Assembly: GCA_964569315.1 (NCBI GenBank)
Contig: CAZMUZ010000111.1
Span: 1-11,835 of the forward strand
DNA: 11,835 nucleotides
DNA from: CADEFF01 sp964569315
Lineage (GTDB): Bacteria; Pseudomonadota; Alphaproteobacteria; Dongiales; Dongiaceae
Direction of reading: 5' to 3'
Each line of letters starts with the position of its first letter. Position 1 is the first letter of the stretch. The translations under genes were made by a program, and so were the position numbers. Positions 1-6,464 of this stretch are shown here, one piece after another. The notes under the pieces were generated by a model. That model had not been told where the DNA came from and ran no database searches. It saw only the letters and a program-made list of their open reading frames with translations.

Positions 1-435
1 GCCCAGGCGCAGCATGCGCTCCGCGAGATGGCGGACCTCCTCAAGAAGGAAGGCGTGAAGGTTTCCTACGCGATCCATCCGGTGGCGGGCCGCATGCCGG
101 GCCACATGAACGTGCTGCTCGCCGAGGCGAACGTGCCCTATGACGAAGTGTTCGAGCTCGAGGACATCAACCGGGAGTTCCCGGCGACCGACGTCGCCTT
201 CGTGATCGGCGCCAACGACGTGACCAACCCGGCGGCGAAGACCGACCCTAAGAGCCCGATCTACGGCATGCCGATCCTCGATGTGGAGGCGGCGAAGACG
301 GTGCTCTTCGTGAAGCGCTCGATGGCGTCGGGCTATGCCGGCGTCGACAACGAGCTGTTCTTCCGCGACAACACCATGATGCTGTTCGGCGACGCCAAGA
401 AGGTCTGCGAGGACATCGTCAAGGCGATGGGCTGA
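1..435 (+). CDS. pntB: NAD(P) transhydrogenase subunit beta, C-terminal part (5' end outside window)
   Basis: This is the last 144 codons of the membrane transhydrogenase beta subunit. The enzyme couples proton re-entry across the inner membrane to hydride transfer from NADH to NADP+. The reading frame is open from base 1, so the gene begins upstream of the window and the Met at 28 is internal. What is visible is domain III, the cytosolic NADP(H)-binding module. Typical signatures are PVAGRMPGHMNVLLAEA, then VIGANDVTNPAA, then KRSMASGYAGVDNELFF, and finally MLFGDAKK near the C-terminus. The membrane domain II is not in the window. The gene ends with TGA and is followed by two small hairpins before the next gene. 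The pntA subunits would be expected just upstream, by analogy with other alphaproteobacteria. Identification is secure. Confidence 0.96.
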   Translation, partial: AQAQHALREMADLLKKEGVKVSYAIHPVAGRMPGHMNVLLAEANVPYDEVFELEDINREFPATDVAFVIGANDVTNPAAKTDPKSPIYGMPILDVEAAKTVLFVKRSMASGYAGVDNELFFRDNTMMLFGDAKKVCEDIVKAMG

Positions 436-480
436 GGCCCCTGCGAGGGGTTCCCTGGCCGCCGTTCGATCGCCAGGATT
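436..480 (+). terminator. Possible weak terminator hairpins after pntB
   Basis: Directly after the pntB stop, CCCCT-GCG-AGGGG (438-450) forms a 5-bp stem with a 3-nt loop followed by only two T. Next, CCTGGC (454-459) pairs with GCCAGG (472-477) and is followed by ATT. Neither has a proper U-tract, so this is a candidate only. The rest of the gap to 572 shows no gene and no promoter I can defend. Confidence 0.3.
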
Positions 481-561
481 AGCGTCTGGACAGCGCCGCG
501 GGGAGCCTGTTCGCTGGGTACGGCGAAGTTCCGGAAGGCCTGTGCTTCGGCGTTACGATCC

Positions 562-567
562 GAGGGG
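562..567 (+). promoter_or_regulatory. Ribosome binding site for the cyclase TTG start
   Basis: GAGGGG lies five bases before the TTG at 573. No ATG or GTG at a sensible position precedes the cyclase core, so this Shine-Dalgarno sequence decides the start. Confidence 0.6.
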
Positions 568-572
568 CGAGC

Positions 573-2324
573 TTGAAGCGACGTTTGACCGCGATTCTCG
601 TCGCCGACGTGGCCGGTTACAGCCGGCTCATCGGCATTGACGAGACCGGCACCATCGAGCGGCTGACCACGCTTCGGCAGGATCTGCTCCAGCCGCTGAT
701 AGGCGAGCATGGCGGGCGGATTGTCAAGCTGATGGGCGACGGGCTGCTCGTGGAGTTCGCGAGCGCGACCGGGGCGGTCGCCTGCGCGCTTGCCTGGCAG
801 GCCGCCGTCGCGGACCGCGAGGGGCGGAGCGATCCGGCCTCCGCGATCCGCTACCGTATCGGCATAAATATCGCCGAGGTGATCGTCGAGCAGGAGGATA
901 TCCTCGGCGACGGCGTCAATGTCGCGGCACGGCTGGAAGCGATCGGCGAGCCCGGTACGGTCTGCGTATCCGAGAAAGTCTATAGCGAGCTCCGGAGCGG
1001 GTTGCCGATCGAGGCAACCGATCTCGGGCTGCAGACGCTAAAGAACATCGAGCAACCGGTGCGCGCCTTTCGCCTCGTTGGCGCTCCTGCCGGGGGAACG
1101 AAAGCCGGCGCTTCGGATGTGCCGATCGCCGACGCGATGCCGAAGGAGCGCATGGTGGCGGTCATGCCTTTCGCCAATCTTTCCGGCGACCCCGCCGATG
1201 CGCATCTGGGCGATGAGCTCGCGTCCGAGATCATCACCGCGCTGTCCTGGATGCGCGACCTGGTGGTGGCCGCCCGCCAATCGAGTTTCGCGCTCCGCGA
1301 CAGGAACATGACCGTTGCCGCCATCGGACGCGAGCTTGGCGCCGGCTATGTGCTCGAAGGGGCGGTAAGGCGGGCCGGCCAGCGGCTGCGGGTCACCGCG
1401 CAGCTTGTCGATGCGGCGGGCGGCAATGTGCTGTGGACCGAGCGCTACGACCGGGAGGCCGGGGATATGTTCGCGGTGCTGGACGACATCGCGCGCCAGC
1501 TCGTCACGGCTCTGCAAGCCAAGGTGGGCGTCCTCGAATCGGTCCGCTATCACGGCACGGTACGACACCCCCTGGCCTGGGAGCTGGTCGTCCAGGCAAC
1601 CGGCGAGGAGATCAAGTTCACCCGGGAGTCCAATCTGCGGGCGCGGGAGCTTCTCGATCGAGCGCTGGCTCTGGAACCCGATAACCCGGGCGTGAAGACG
1701 GTTTACGCCTGGGCGCATCTTGCCGCGGCGCATTACGGCTACGTCGTCGCGCCGGAACGCTCGCTTGAGATCGCCGGGAGCATCGGCAATGAGCTTCTGG
1801 AAGATCCGGAGCAGAAGGATCAGGCCAACGCCGTGCTCGCCTGGTTGTCGGTCGCGTTGCGCGACTTCGATGCCGCGCAAAGCCACGCCAGGGAGGCCAT
1901 TCGGCTGCGGCCGAACCACCCCGGCAACCAGCATGTCATGGCGATGGTCCAGGTGCTGCTGGGCGACGGGGAAGGGGCGCTTAGGCGATTTCGCATCATG
2001 GCGCGGCTGAACCCGTACTATCCCGGATGGTATCTGTGGCCCCTTTGCGACGCCTATCGCCTCATCGGGGATTCGCGCGCCTACCTCGACACGGCGCGGC
2101 GCTATGTATCGCGCATGCCGGGCTTCTATGCAGCGCTGATGCGGCTGGCCGCGGCGCTGATGCAGAACGGAAGAGTGGAGGAAGCCAGGGCGCGTGCGGG
2201 CGAGCTGCTCGAGATCCATCCCGAGTTTGCGCTATCCGCACTGCCGACGATCATGCCTTTCCGCGATCGGCGCCACACGGAAAGTTATGCGAACGACCTT
2301 CGGGGCGCGGGCCTGCCGGAGTAG
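573..2324 (+). CDS. Class III adenylate cyclase with TolB-like domain and TPR-like C-terminus
   Basis: A 583-residue cytosolic protein with no signal peptide or membrane segment. Residues 1-170 are a class III nucleotidyl cyclase domain. The metal-binding Asp are D12 (LVADVAGYS) and D56 (KLMGDG). K52 and D113 (ILGDGVN) are the adenine-selecting pair, and N116 and R120 are the transition-state residues. All are present, so activity making cAMP from ATP is expected. Residues 194-320 match the TolB-like N-terminal domain often fused to these cyclases (VMPFANLSGDP, GYVLEGAVRRAGQRLRV, LWTERYDREAGDMFAV). From about 350 onward the protein is helical with TPR-like repeats (for example ARELLDRALALEPDNPGV and AREAIRLRPNHPG). 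The start is TTG at 573, chosen because GAGGGG at 562-567 is well spaced and D12 must lie near the N-terminus. It stands alone between pntB and the convergent rpsU, so its input is unknown. Confidence 0.9.
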   Translation: MKRRLTAILVADVAGYSRLIGIDETGTIERLTTLRQDLLQPLIGEHGGRIVKLMGDGLLVEFASATGAVACALAWQAAVADREGRSDPASAIRYRIGINIAEVIVEQEDILGDGVNVAARLEAIGEPGTVCVSEKVYSELRSGLPIEATDLGLQTLKNIEQPVRAFRLVGAPAGGTKAGASDVPIADAMPKERMVAVMPFANLSGDPADAHLGDELASEIITALSWMRDLVVAARQSSFALRDRNMTVAAIGRELGAGYVLEGAVRRAGQRLRVTAQLVDAAGGNVLWTERYDREAGDMFAVLDDIARQLVTALQAKVGVLESVRYHGTVRHPLAWELVVQATGEEIKFTRESNLRARELLDRALALEPDNPGVKTVYAWAHLAAAHYGYVVAPERSLEIAGSIGNELLEDPEQKDQANAVLAWLSVALRDFDAAQSHAREAIRLRPNHPGNQHVMAMVQVLLGDGEGALRRFRIMARLNPYYPGWYLWPLCDAYRLIGDSRAYLDTARRYVSRMPGFYAALMRLAAALMQNGRVEEARARAGELLEIHPEFALSALPTIMPFRDRRHTESYANDLRGAGLPE

Positions 2325-2346
2325 GCTTCCGGTTCCCGTTCCGCGC

Positions 2347-2376
2347 AAAAGAAAAGGCCGCGAATCCTGCGGCCTT
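2347..2376 (-). terminator. Intrinsic terminator of rpsU
   Basis: AAGGCCGC (2354-2361) and GCGGCCTT (2369-2376) form a perfect 8-bp stem around a 7-nt loop. Read on the - strand the stem is followed by TTTTCTTTT (complement of 2347-2355), a textbook rho-independent terminator 29 bases beyond the rpsU stop. On the + strand the stem is followed by only two T, so it would stop the convergent cyclase transcript poorly, if at all. Confidence 0.88.
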
Positions 2377-2404
2377 CATGAAGCATCCTGTGGATGCGGC
2401 GGGC

Positions 2405-2608
2405 TCAGTAGCCTTCGCGATCCATGCGCTTGCGCATCAGCTTGCGGTAGCGGCGCACCGCTTCGGCCTTCTCCCGCGCGCGGCGCTCGGAGGGCTTCTC
2501 GTAATTGCGGCGCATCTTCATCTCGCGGAAAATACCCTCGCGCTGCATCTTCTTCTTGAGCGCGCGGAGGGCCTGATCGACGTTGTTGTCGCGAACGAGG
2601 ACTTGCAA
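2405..2608 (-). CDS. rpsU: 30S ribosomal protein S21
   Basis: A 67-residue, strongly basic protein beginning MQVLVRDNNVDQALRALKKK and ending in an Arg/Lys-rich helix (RRYRKLMRKRMDREGY). This is the S21 family, a small-subunit protein near the 3' end of 16S rRNA that assists initiation. Its length matches alphaproteobacterial S21. The initiator is TTG (complement of 2606-2608). Just upstream on the - strand, GAGGAA lies five bases before it, giving a good Shine-Dalgarno sequence. The gene has its own terminator downstream. The 129-bp upstream gap contains a 7-bp hairpin flanked by imperfect direct repeats that may form a leader. I could not find a convincing -35/-10 pair, so read-through from the upstream ligase gene on the same strand is possible. 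Confidence 0.95.
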   Translation of the reverse strand: MQVLVRDNNVDQALRALKKKMQREGIFREMKMRRNYEKPSERRAREKAEAVRRYRKLMRKRMDREGY

Positions 2609-2633
2609 GACTTTCCTCTAACTCCCGTTGTCT

Positions 2634-2680
2634 GGTCATGAAACGCGGGACGGCGACAGCCGTCCGGTCATGGGGCGCGG
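2634..2680 (-). repeat. rpsU leader hairpin flanked by imperfect direct repeats
   Basis: GGACGGC (2648-2654) and GCCGTCC (2659-2665) form a perfect 7-bp stem with a GACA loop (TGTC on the rpsU strand). Flanking it are two 15-base direct repeats at 2634-2648 and 2666-2680. These share GGTCATG and CGCGG and differ at only three central bases (AAA versus GGG). The block lies 26 to 72 bases upstream of the rpsU start codon, so it is probably in the 5' untranslated leader. No T-tract follows on the - strand, so it does not look like a terminator. The function is unknown. Confidence 0.5.
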
Positions 2681-2737
2681 TAGTTACCATAGATTCGCAG
2701 CGCCCTCAACCCTCGAATCGGGCCCCGTAACCTATTG

Positions 2738-4201
2738 TCACAAAGGCGTTAATCGGGCCGTCAAAGCGCGTTTCAGCACTTTCCCGGCGGGGCCGCGCGG
2801 CAGATCCGCAACCAGGATGAAGTCGCGGGGCACCTTGTAGGCGGCGAGCCTTTCGCGACAGAACTGCCTGAGGAGCCCTGCGTCGAGGGTCGTCCGGGCC
2901 GTCACGAAGGCGGCGACCTCCTCGCCGAGCTCCGCCGAGGGCCAGCCGACCACCGCCGCCTCCGCGACCGCCGGGTGCGTCAGGAGCAGCTTCTCGATCT
3001 CGGCCGGATAGATATTGACCCCGCCCCGGATGATGAGGTCGGCGGCGCGTCCCTTGAGCTGCAGATAGCCCTCCTCGTCGCGCCGCACGAGGTCGCCCGG
3101 ATAGAACCAGCCGTTGCGGAGCGAAGCCGGGCCCTCGCCGCTCTCCTCGCCGATCATCTCGGTCGCGACGCCGGGCCCGCGCACGCGGAGAATACCGTCT
3201 TCGCTGGATGCCACCGGCCGGTCGTGCCGGTCCACGATCTCGAGCTCGGCCGTCGGCAACACCCGGCCCATGCTGTCGCCGCGCCGGAGCAGCGCCTCGC
3301 CCGCAAGCCGCGTCAATACCCCGGTGGCCGAGGTGCCGAAGGCCTCGATGAGGCCGGGGGTGACGGTGCGGTAGAGCTTCGCCTTCTCCTCCGCATGCAA
3401 CTCGGCGCCGATGGTGGCGAGGCGCCGCATGCCCGGCAGCAGCGGCGCCTTCCCGGCGGCCGCCTCCAACAGCCAGCGCAGCGGCGTCGGGGTCAGCAGG
3501 CCCGCCGTGATGCCGAAGCGCTCGACCGCGGCGACGTAGTCGGCGGCGGTGAAGAGGGGCGGCATCAGCACGACCGTGCCGCCGAGCCGGAGGATGTAGA
3601 CCGCATAGTCCCGACCGGCCGAGAAGCAGAAGGGCACGCAGGAAAGATAGCGATCCTCCGCGCGCCAGCCGAAGGCCATCATCCCGGCCACGAAGCGATG
3701 ATAACCCTGCCCATAGGTCGCAACCGCACCCTTCGGCAGGCCGGTGGTGCCCGAACTCAGCGAGATCTTGACGGGCTCCTCGGGCCGTGCGGGATGGACC
3801 GGGGCGAGGGGAAGTGCTGCAGCCTCCCGTTCCCAGCGCTCGTCGATCGCGAGGCAGGGGATCACGCCGACCGGAGGACTGGCTGGCTCGGTCAGCAGCA
3901 ACTTCGCCTCCAGAACAGCCGCGATGCGCTCATTTTCGGCCGGCGGCGCGCGCCAGTCGAGCACCGCGACGACGGCGCCCATCCGCTCCAGCGCCAGCAG
4001 CAGCACCAGATGCGCGGCGCGCTCCTTGAGCAGGACGCCCACCCGGTCGCCGACGCCGATCCCGGCCCGCTGCAGCGCCGTCGCATATTGTCCGGCGAGC
4101 CGGTCGAGCGCGGCGTAGCTCAGCGTCCGCCCCTCCCCGACGAGGGCTGCCCGTTCCGGTTGGTATCGCGCCTGGCGCTCGAAGAATGCGTAGCTGTTCA
4201 T
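2738..4201 (-). CDS. Acyl-CoA synthetase-like ANL-superfamily adenylating enzyme, copy 1
   Basis: A 487-residue soluble member of the AMP-forming acyl-CoA synthetase (ANL) superfamily. Such enzymes activate a carboxylate with ATP to an acyl-AMP and usually transfer it to CoA. The A3 phosphate-binding loop LSSGTTGLPKG spans 148-158. The late motifs GWFYPGD (D370) and LKGR (R385) are intact, as are the hinge and C-terminal domain, including IRGGVNIYPAEIE. The catalytic Lys is K474 in GPAGK. The A5 motif reads FGTSATG (288-294), with A292 where Glu normally binds Mg-ATP. The start is set by similarity to the upstream paralogue (MNSYAFFERQAR versus MNLYRLFERQAR); no good Shine-Dalgarno sequence precedes it. 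It follows copy 2 on the same strand after 148 bp, so co-transcription is likely. The substrate cannot be read from the sequence, and nearby genes give no pathway. Confidence 0.88.
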   Translation of the reverse strand: MNSYAFFERQARYQPERAALVGEGRTLSYAALDRLAGQYATALQRAGIGVGDRVGVLLKERAAHLVLLLALERMGAVVAVLDWRAPPAENERIAAVLEAKLLLTEPASPPVGVIPCLAIDERWEREAAALPLAPVHPARPEEPVKISLSSGTTGLPKGAVATYGQGYHRFVAGMMAFGWRAEDRYLSCVPFCFSAGRDYAVYILRLGGTVVLMPPLFTAADYVAAVERFGITAGLLTPTPLRWLLEAAAGKAPLLPGMRRLATIGAELHAEEKAKLYRTVTPGLIEAFGTSATGVLTRLAGEALLRRGDSMGRVLPTAELEIVDRHDRPVASSEDGILRVRGPGVATEMIGEESGEGPASLRNGWFYPGDLVRRDEEGYLQLKGRAADLIIRGGVNIYPAEIEKLLLTHPAVAEAAVVGWPSAELGEEVAAFVTARTTLDAGLLRQFCRERLAAYKVPRDFILVADLPRGPAGKVLKRALTARLTPL

Positions 4202-4229
4202 TCAAGCACGGGTGCGTAGTTGTTCGCTC
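4187..4229 (-). repeat. Short imperfect direct repeat at the start of ligase copy 1
   Basis: Two 17-base segments, 4187-4203 and 4213-4229, match at 14 of 17 positions (both begin TGCGTAG and share TGTTC). The first covers the start codon and first codons of ligase copy 1; the second lies just upstream on the - strand. It looks like a small local duplication. Confidence 0.4.
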
Positions 4230-4240
4230 GAGGATTTTCC

Positions 4241-4274
4241 CGACCGAACCCGGCATTGCCTTGGGGGTCGGTCG
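4241..4274. repeat. Hairpin in the gap between the two ligase genes
   Basis: CGACCGA (4241-4247) pairs with TCGGTCG (4268-4274). Three further C-G pairs can form inside after one mismatch, around a 12-base loop. No T-tract follows on either strand, so it is unlikely to be an intrinsic terminator. It may stabilise or mark an RNA end between the paired genes. The remainder of the 148-bp gap holds no gene. Confidence 0.35.
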
Positions 4275-4349
4275 CGGCGGCGCCAGCTTAGCGGAGGGCG
4301 GCCGCGGCCGGATAGCCCGCGCCGCTCGACCGGCCGGGGCAGCTCACCT

Positions 4350-5816
4350 TCAGAGCGGCGTCAGCCGCGCGGCGAGCTCGGCCTTCCGCACCTTGCCGGT
4401 GGCGGTGCGCGGCAGGTCCGGCATCAGGATGAATGCGCGCGGCACCTTGTAGGCGGCGAGATGCTCGCGGCAGAACTGCTTCAGCGATGCCGCCTCGACC
4501 GGCGATCGGGCGGTGACGAAGGCGGCGATCTCCTCGCCGAGCTCCGCCGAGGGCCAGCCGACCACGGCGGCGTCGGCGACCGCCGGATGGGTGAGCAGCA
4601 GCTTTTCGATCTCCGCCGGATAGACATTGGCGCCGCCGCGGATGATGAGCTCGGCGCTGCGACCCTTGAGTCTGAGGAATCCGGCTTCGTCGAGATGCAC
4701 GATGTCGCCCGGGTAGAACCAGCCGTCCTCGCGGAGCGAGGCCGGCCCGTCGCCCGTATTGTCGCCGATCATGGCGGTCGAGGTGCCGGGGCCGCGGACG
4801 CGCATGATCCCTTCGGCGCCGCGCGGCAGCGTCCGGCCGGCGCGATCCACGATCTCGATCTCGGAAAGCGGCAGCAGGCGCCCCATGCTGTCCGCCTGCG
4901 TCACGAGATCCTCGCCCGCGAGCCGCGTTAGCGCGCCGGTCGCCGAGGTGCCGAGGGTCTCGATCATGCCGGGCGCCACCTGGCGATAGATCGCAGCCTT
5001 CTCCTCGGTATGGAGCGGCGCGCCCGAGACCGCGAGTCGCCGCACGGCCGGCAGCAATGGCGCCTTGCCGGCTGCTTCGCCCAGGAGCCAGCGCAGCGGC
5101 GTCGGCGAAAGCAGGCTTGCCGTGATGCCATGCCGCCCGACCATCTCGACATAGTCCGATGCGGTGAACAGCGTCGGCGCCACGATCACGCTGGCGCCGC
5201 TCATCAGCGCATGGAGCGGATAGTCGCGGCCGGCGGAGAAGCAGAACGGCATGCAGGCGAGATAGCGGTCTTCCGCCTGCCAGCCGAATGCCATCATCCC
5301 GGCGACGAAGCGGTGGAACGCCTGGTCATGGGTGATGATCGCGCCCTTCGGAAACCCCGTCGTTCCCGAGCTGAGGGCGATCATCGCCGCGTCGCCGGGC
5401 TTTGCCGCATGAACCGGCGCCGGCTCGAGCGCGGCCGCCGTGCGATGAAACGCTTCGTCGATGGCGAGCGAGGCGATCCCTTCGAGCGGCGGCATTTGCG
5501 GCTCCAGCAAGGCCGCGGCGATACCGAGCGTGTCGCCGATCACCTGCCGTTCGGCCGGCGGCGCGCGCCAGTCGATGATGGCGAATGCGGCGCCGAGCCG
5601 CAGGATCGCGAGATTGAGCGCGATGTGGTCGGCATGTTCCTTGAGGATCACGCCCACGCGATCGCCCGGGCGAATGCCGCGCCGCATCAGCGCCGCCGCA
5701 TGGCGGCCCGCGGCGAGATCGAGCGCGCCGAAGCCGTATGAACGCTGGTGATCGGCGAGGGCCGGCTTGGCGGGCTGATGGCGGGCCTGTCGTTCGAACA
5801 GCCGATAGAGATTCAT
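4350..5816 (-). CDS. Acyl-CoA synthetase-like ANL-superfamily adenylating enzyme, copy 2
   Basis: A 488-residue paralogue of the downstream ligase. By eye well over half of the residues are identical, and the two align almost without gaps (one residue inserted near 363). The A3 loop LSSGTTGFPKG is at 148-158. GWFYPGD, LKGR, IRGGANVYPAEIE and the C-terminal ATGK catalytic Lys are all present. A5 reads LGTSATG, again with Ala (292) in place of the usual Glu. The frame stays open far upstream, to 6230, but that stretch is antisense to def. The true start is the Met at 5816, matching the N-terminus of copy 1. A candidate promoter lies at 5900-5927, giving a leader of about 75 bases; the Shine-Dalgarno sequence is weak. 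It diverges from def. Probable role: activation of an unidentified carboxylic acid; substrate unknown. Confidence 0.87.
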   Translation of the reverse strand: MNLYRLFERQARHQPAKPALADHQRSYGFGALDLAAGRHAAALMRRGIRPGDRVGVILKEHADHIALNLAILRLGAAFAIIDWRAPPAERQVIGDTLGIAAALLEPQMPPLEGIASLAIDEAFHRTAAALEPAPVHAAKPGDAAMIALSSGTTGFPKGAIITHDQAFHRFVAGMMAFGWQAEDRYLACMPFCFSAGRDYPLHALMSGASVIVAPTLFTASDYVEMVGRHGITASLLSPTPLRWLLGEAAGKAPLLPAVRRLAVSGAPLHTEEKAAIYRQVAPGMIETLGTSATGALTRLAGEDLVTQADSMGRLLPLSEIEIVDRAGRTLPRGAEGIMRVRGPGTSTAMIGDNTGDGPASLREDGWFYPGDIVHLDEAGFLRLKGRSAELIIRGGANVYPAEIEKLLLTHPAVADAAVVGWPSAELGEEIAAFVTARSPVEAASLKQFCREHLAAYKVPRAFILMPDLPRTATGKVRKAELAARLTPL

Positions 5817-5899
5817 GACGGCGATATGCCCAAATCCGCGAAGCCGGCCGGCGCATCGCTCATTCCCGCTCCGGGCCCTAGCGATCGCCGCAGCGCCAT

Positions 5900-5927
5900 A
5901 CCATAGTAGGCGCATGGCTATTCTCAA
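5900..5927 (-). promoter_or_regulatory. Candidate sigma-70 promoter for the ligase pair, overlapping the def start
   Basis: On the - strand, TTGAGA (complement of 5922-5927; 5 of 6 to TTGACA) is followed after 16 bases by TATGGT (complement of 5900-5905; 4 of 6 to TATAAT). Transcription would start near 5893 and run into ligase copy 2. The -35 and spacer cover the first codons of def on the other strand. No experimental support. Confidence 0.45.
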
Positions 5928-6462
5928 AATCGCCCGCATGGGCCATCCCGTGCTGCGTCGCCCCGCCGAGCCGGTCGAGGATCCGACGGCACCGGAGATC
6001 AGGCATCTCGTCGCCGACATGCTGGACACGCTGGCGGACGCCGGCGGCATCGGTCTCGCCGCGCCGCAGGTGCATGTGCCGAAGCGCGTGATGATCTTCA
6101 CCGTGCCGCCGCATCGCACCGCCGACGGCGACGGCGTGGCGATGACCGTGCTGATCAATCCGGTCATCGAGTCGCTGGACGAGGCGAAGGCGCTCGGCTG
6201 GGAGGCGTGCCTTTCCGTGCCGGGCCTCACCGGCGCCGTGCCGCGCTGGTCGCATATCCGCTATCGCGGCCACGACCTCCACGGCAATCTCGTGGCGCGC
6301 GAGGCGCACGATTTCCACGCCCGCGTCGTGCAGCATGAGTTCGACCATCTGGACGGGATCCTCTATCCGATGCGCATGGAGGATCTTTCGCTGCTGGCCT
6401 TCGCCGAGGAACTGAAGCACGGCCTGCCGACCGAGGCGGAAGGCACGCCCGGGGAGGACTGA
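5914..6462 (+). CDS. def: Peptide deformylase
   Basis: A 182-residue metallo-hydrolase that removes the N-formyl group from nascent proteins at the ribosome exit. All three family motifs are seen. Motif 1 is GIGLAAPQ (45-52). Motif 2 is EACLS (97-101), carrying the metal ligand C99. Motif 3 is QHEFDH (140-145), with metal ligands H141 and H145 and catalytic E142. Motif 2 has Ala where the commonest form has Gly (EGCLS), a conservative change near the active site. The ATG at 5914 is chosen because MAILKIARMGHPVLR is the usual N-terminus. An in-frame ATG at 5815 would add 33 residues unlike the family and lacks a ribosome site. The stop lies 2 bp before the COQ9 gene, whose Shine-Dalgarno sequence is inside the last codons of def, so the pair is an operon. 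Confidence 0.93.
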   Translation: MAILKIARMGHPVLRRPAEPVEDPTAPEIRHLVADMLDTLADAGGIGLAAPQVHVPKRVMIFTVPPHRTADGDGVAMTVLINPVIESLDEAKALGWEACLSVPGLTGAVPRWSHIRYRGHDLHGNLVAREAHDFHARVVQHEFDHLDGILYPMRMEDLSLLAFAEELKHGLPTEAEGTPGED

Positions 6463-6464
6463 CC

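Noticed and set aside
1038..2219. 393-codon open frame on the - strand within the cyclase gene
   Set aside because: Antisense to a protein with complete catalytic and domain motifs; low-complexity translation, so not a gene.
2975..4219. 414-codon open frame on the + strand opposite ligase copy 1
   Set aside because: Arg/Gly/Ala-rich translation with no recognisable domain, fully antisense to a conserved enzyme; a GC shadow.
5815..5913. 33-residue N-terminal extension of def from the ATG at 5815
   Set aside because: There is no ribosome binding site, it is unlike any deformylase N-terminus, and it lies in the divergent promoter region.
5817..6230. N-terminal extension of ligase copy 2
   Set aside because: It is antisense to def and has no family similarity. 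The paralogue starts at the equivalent of 5816.
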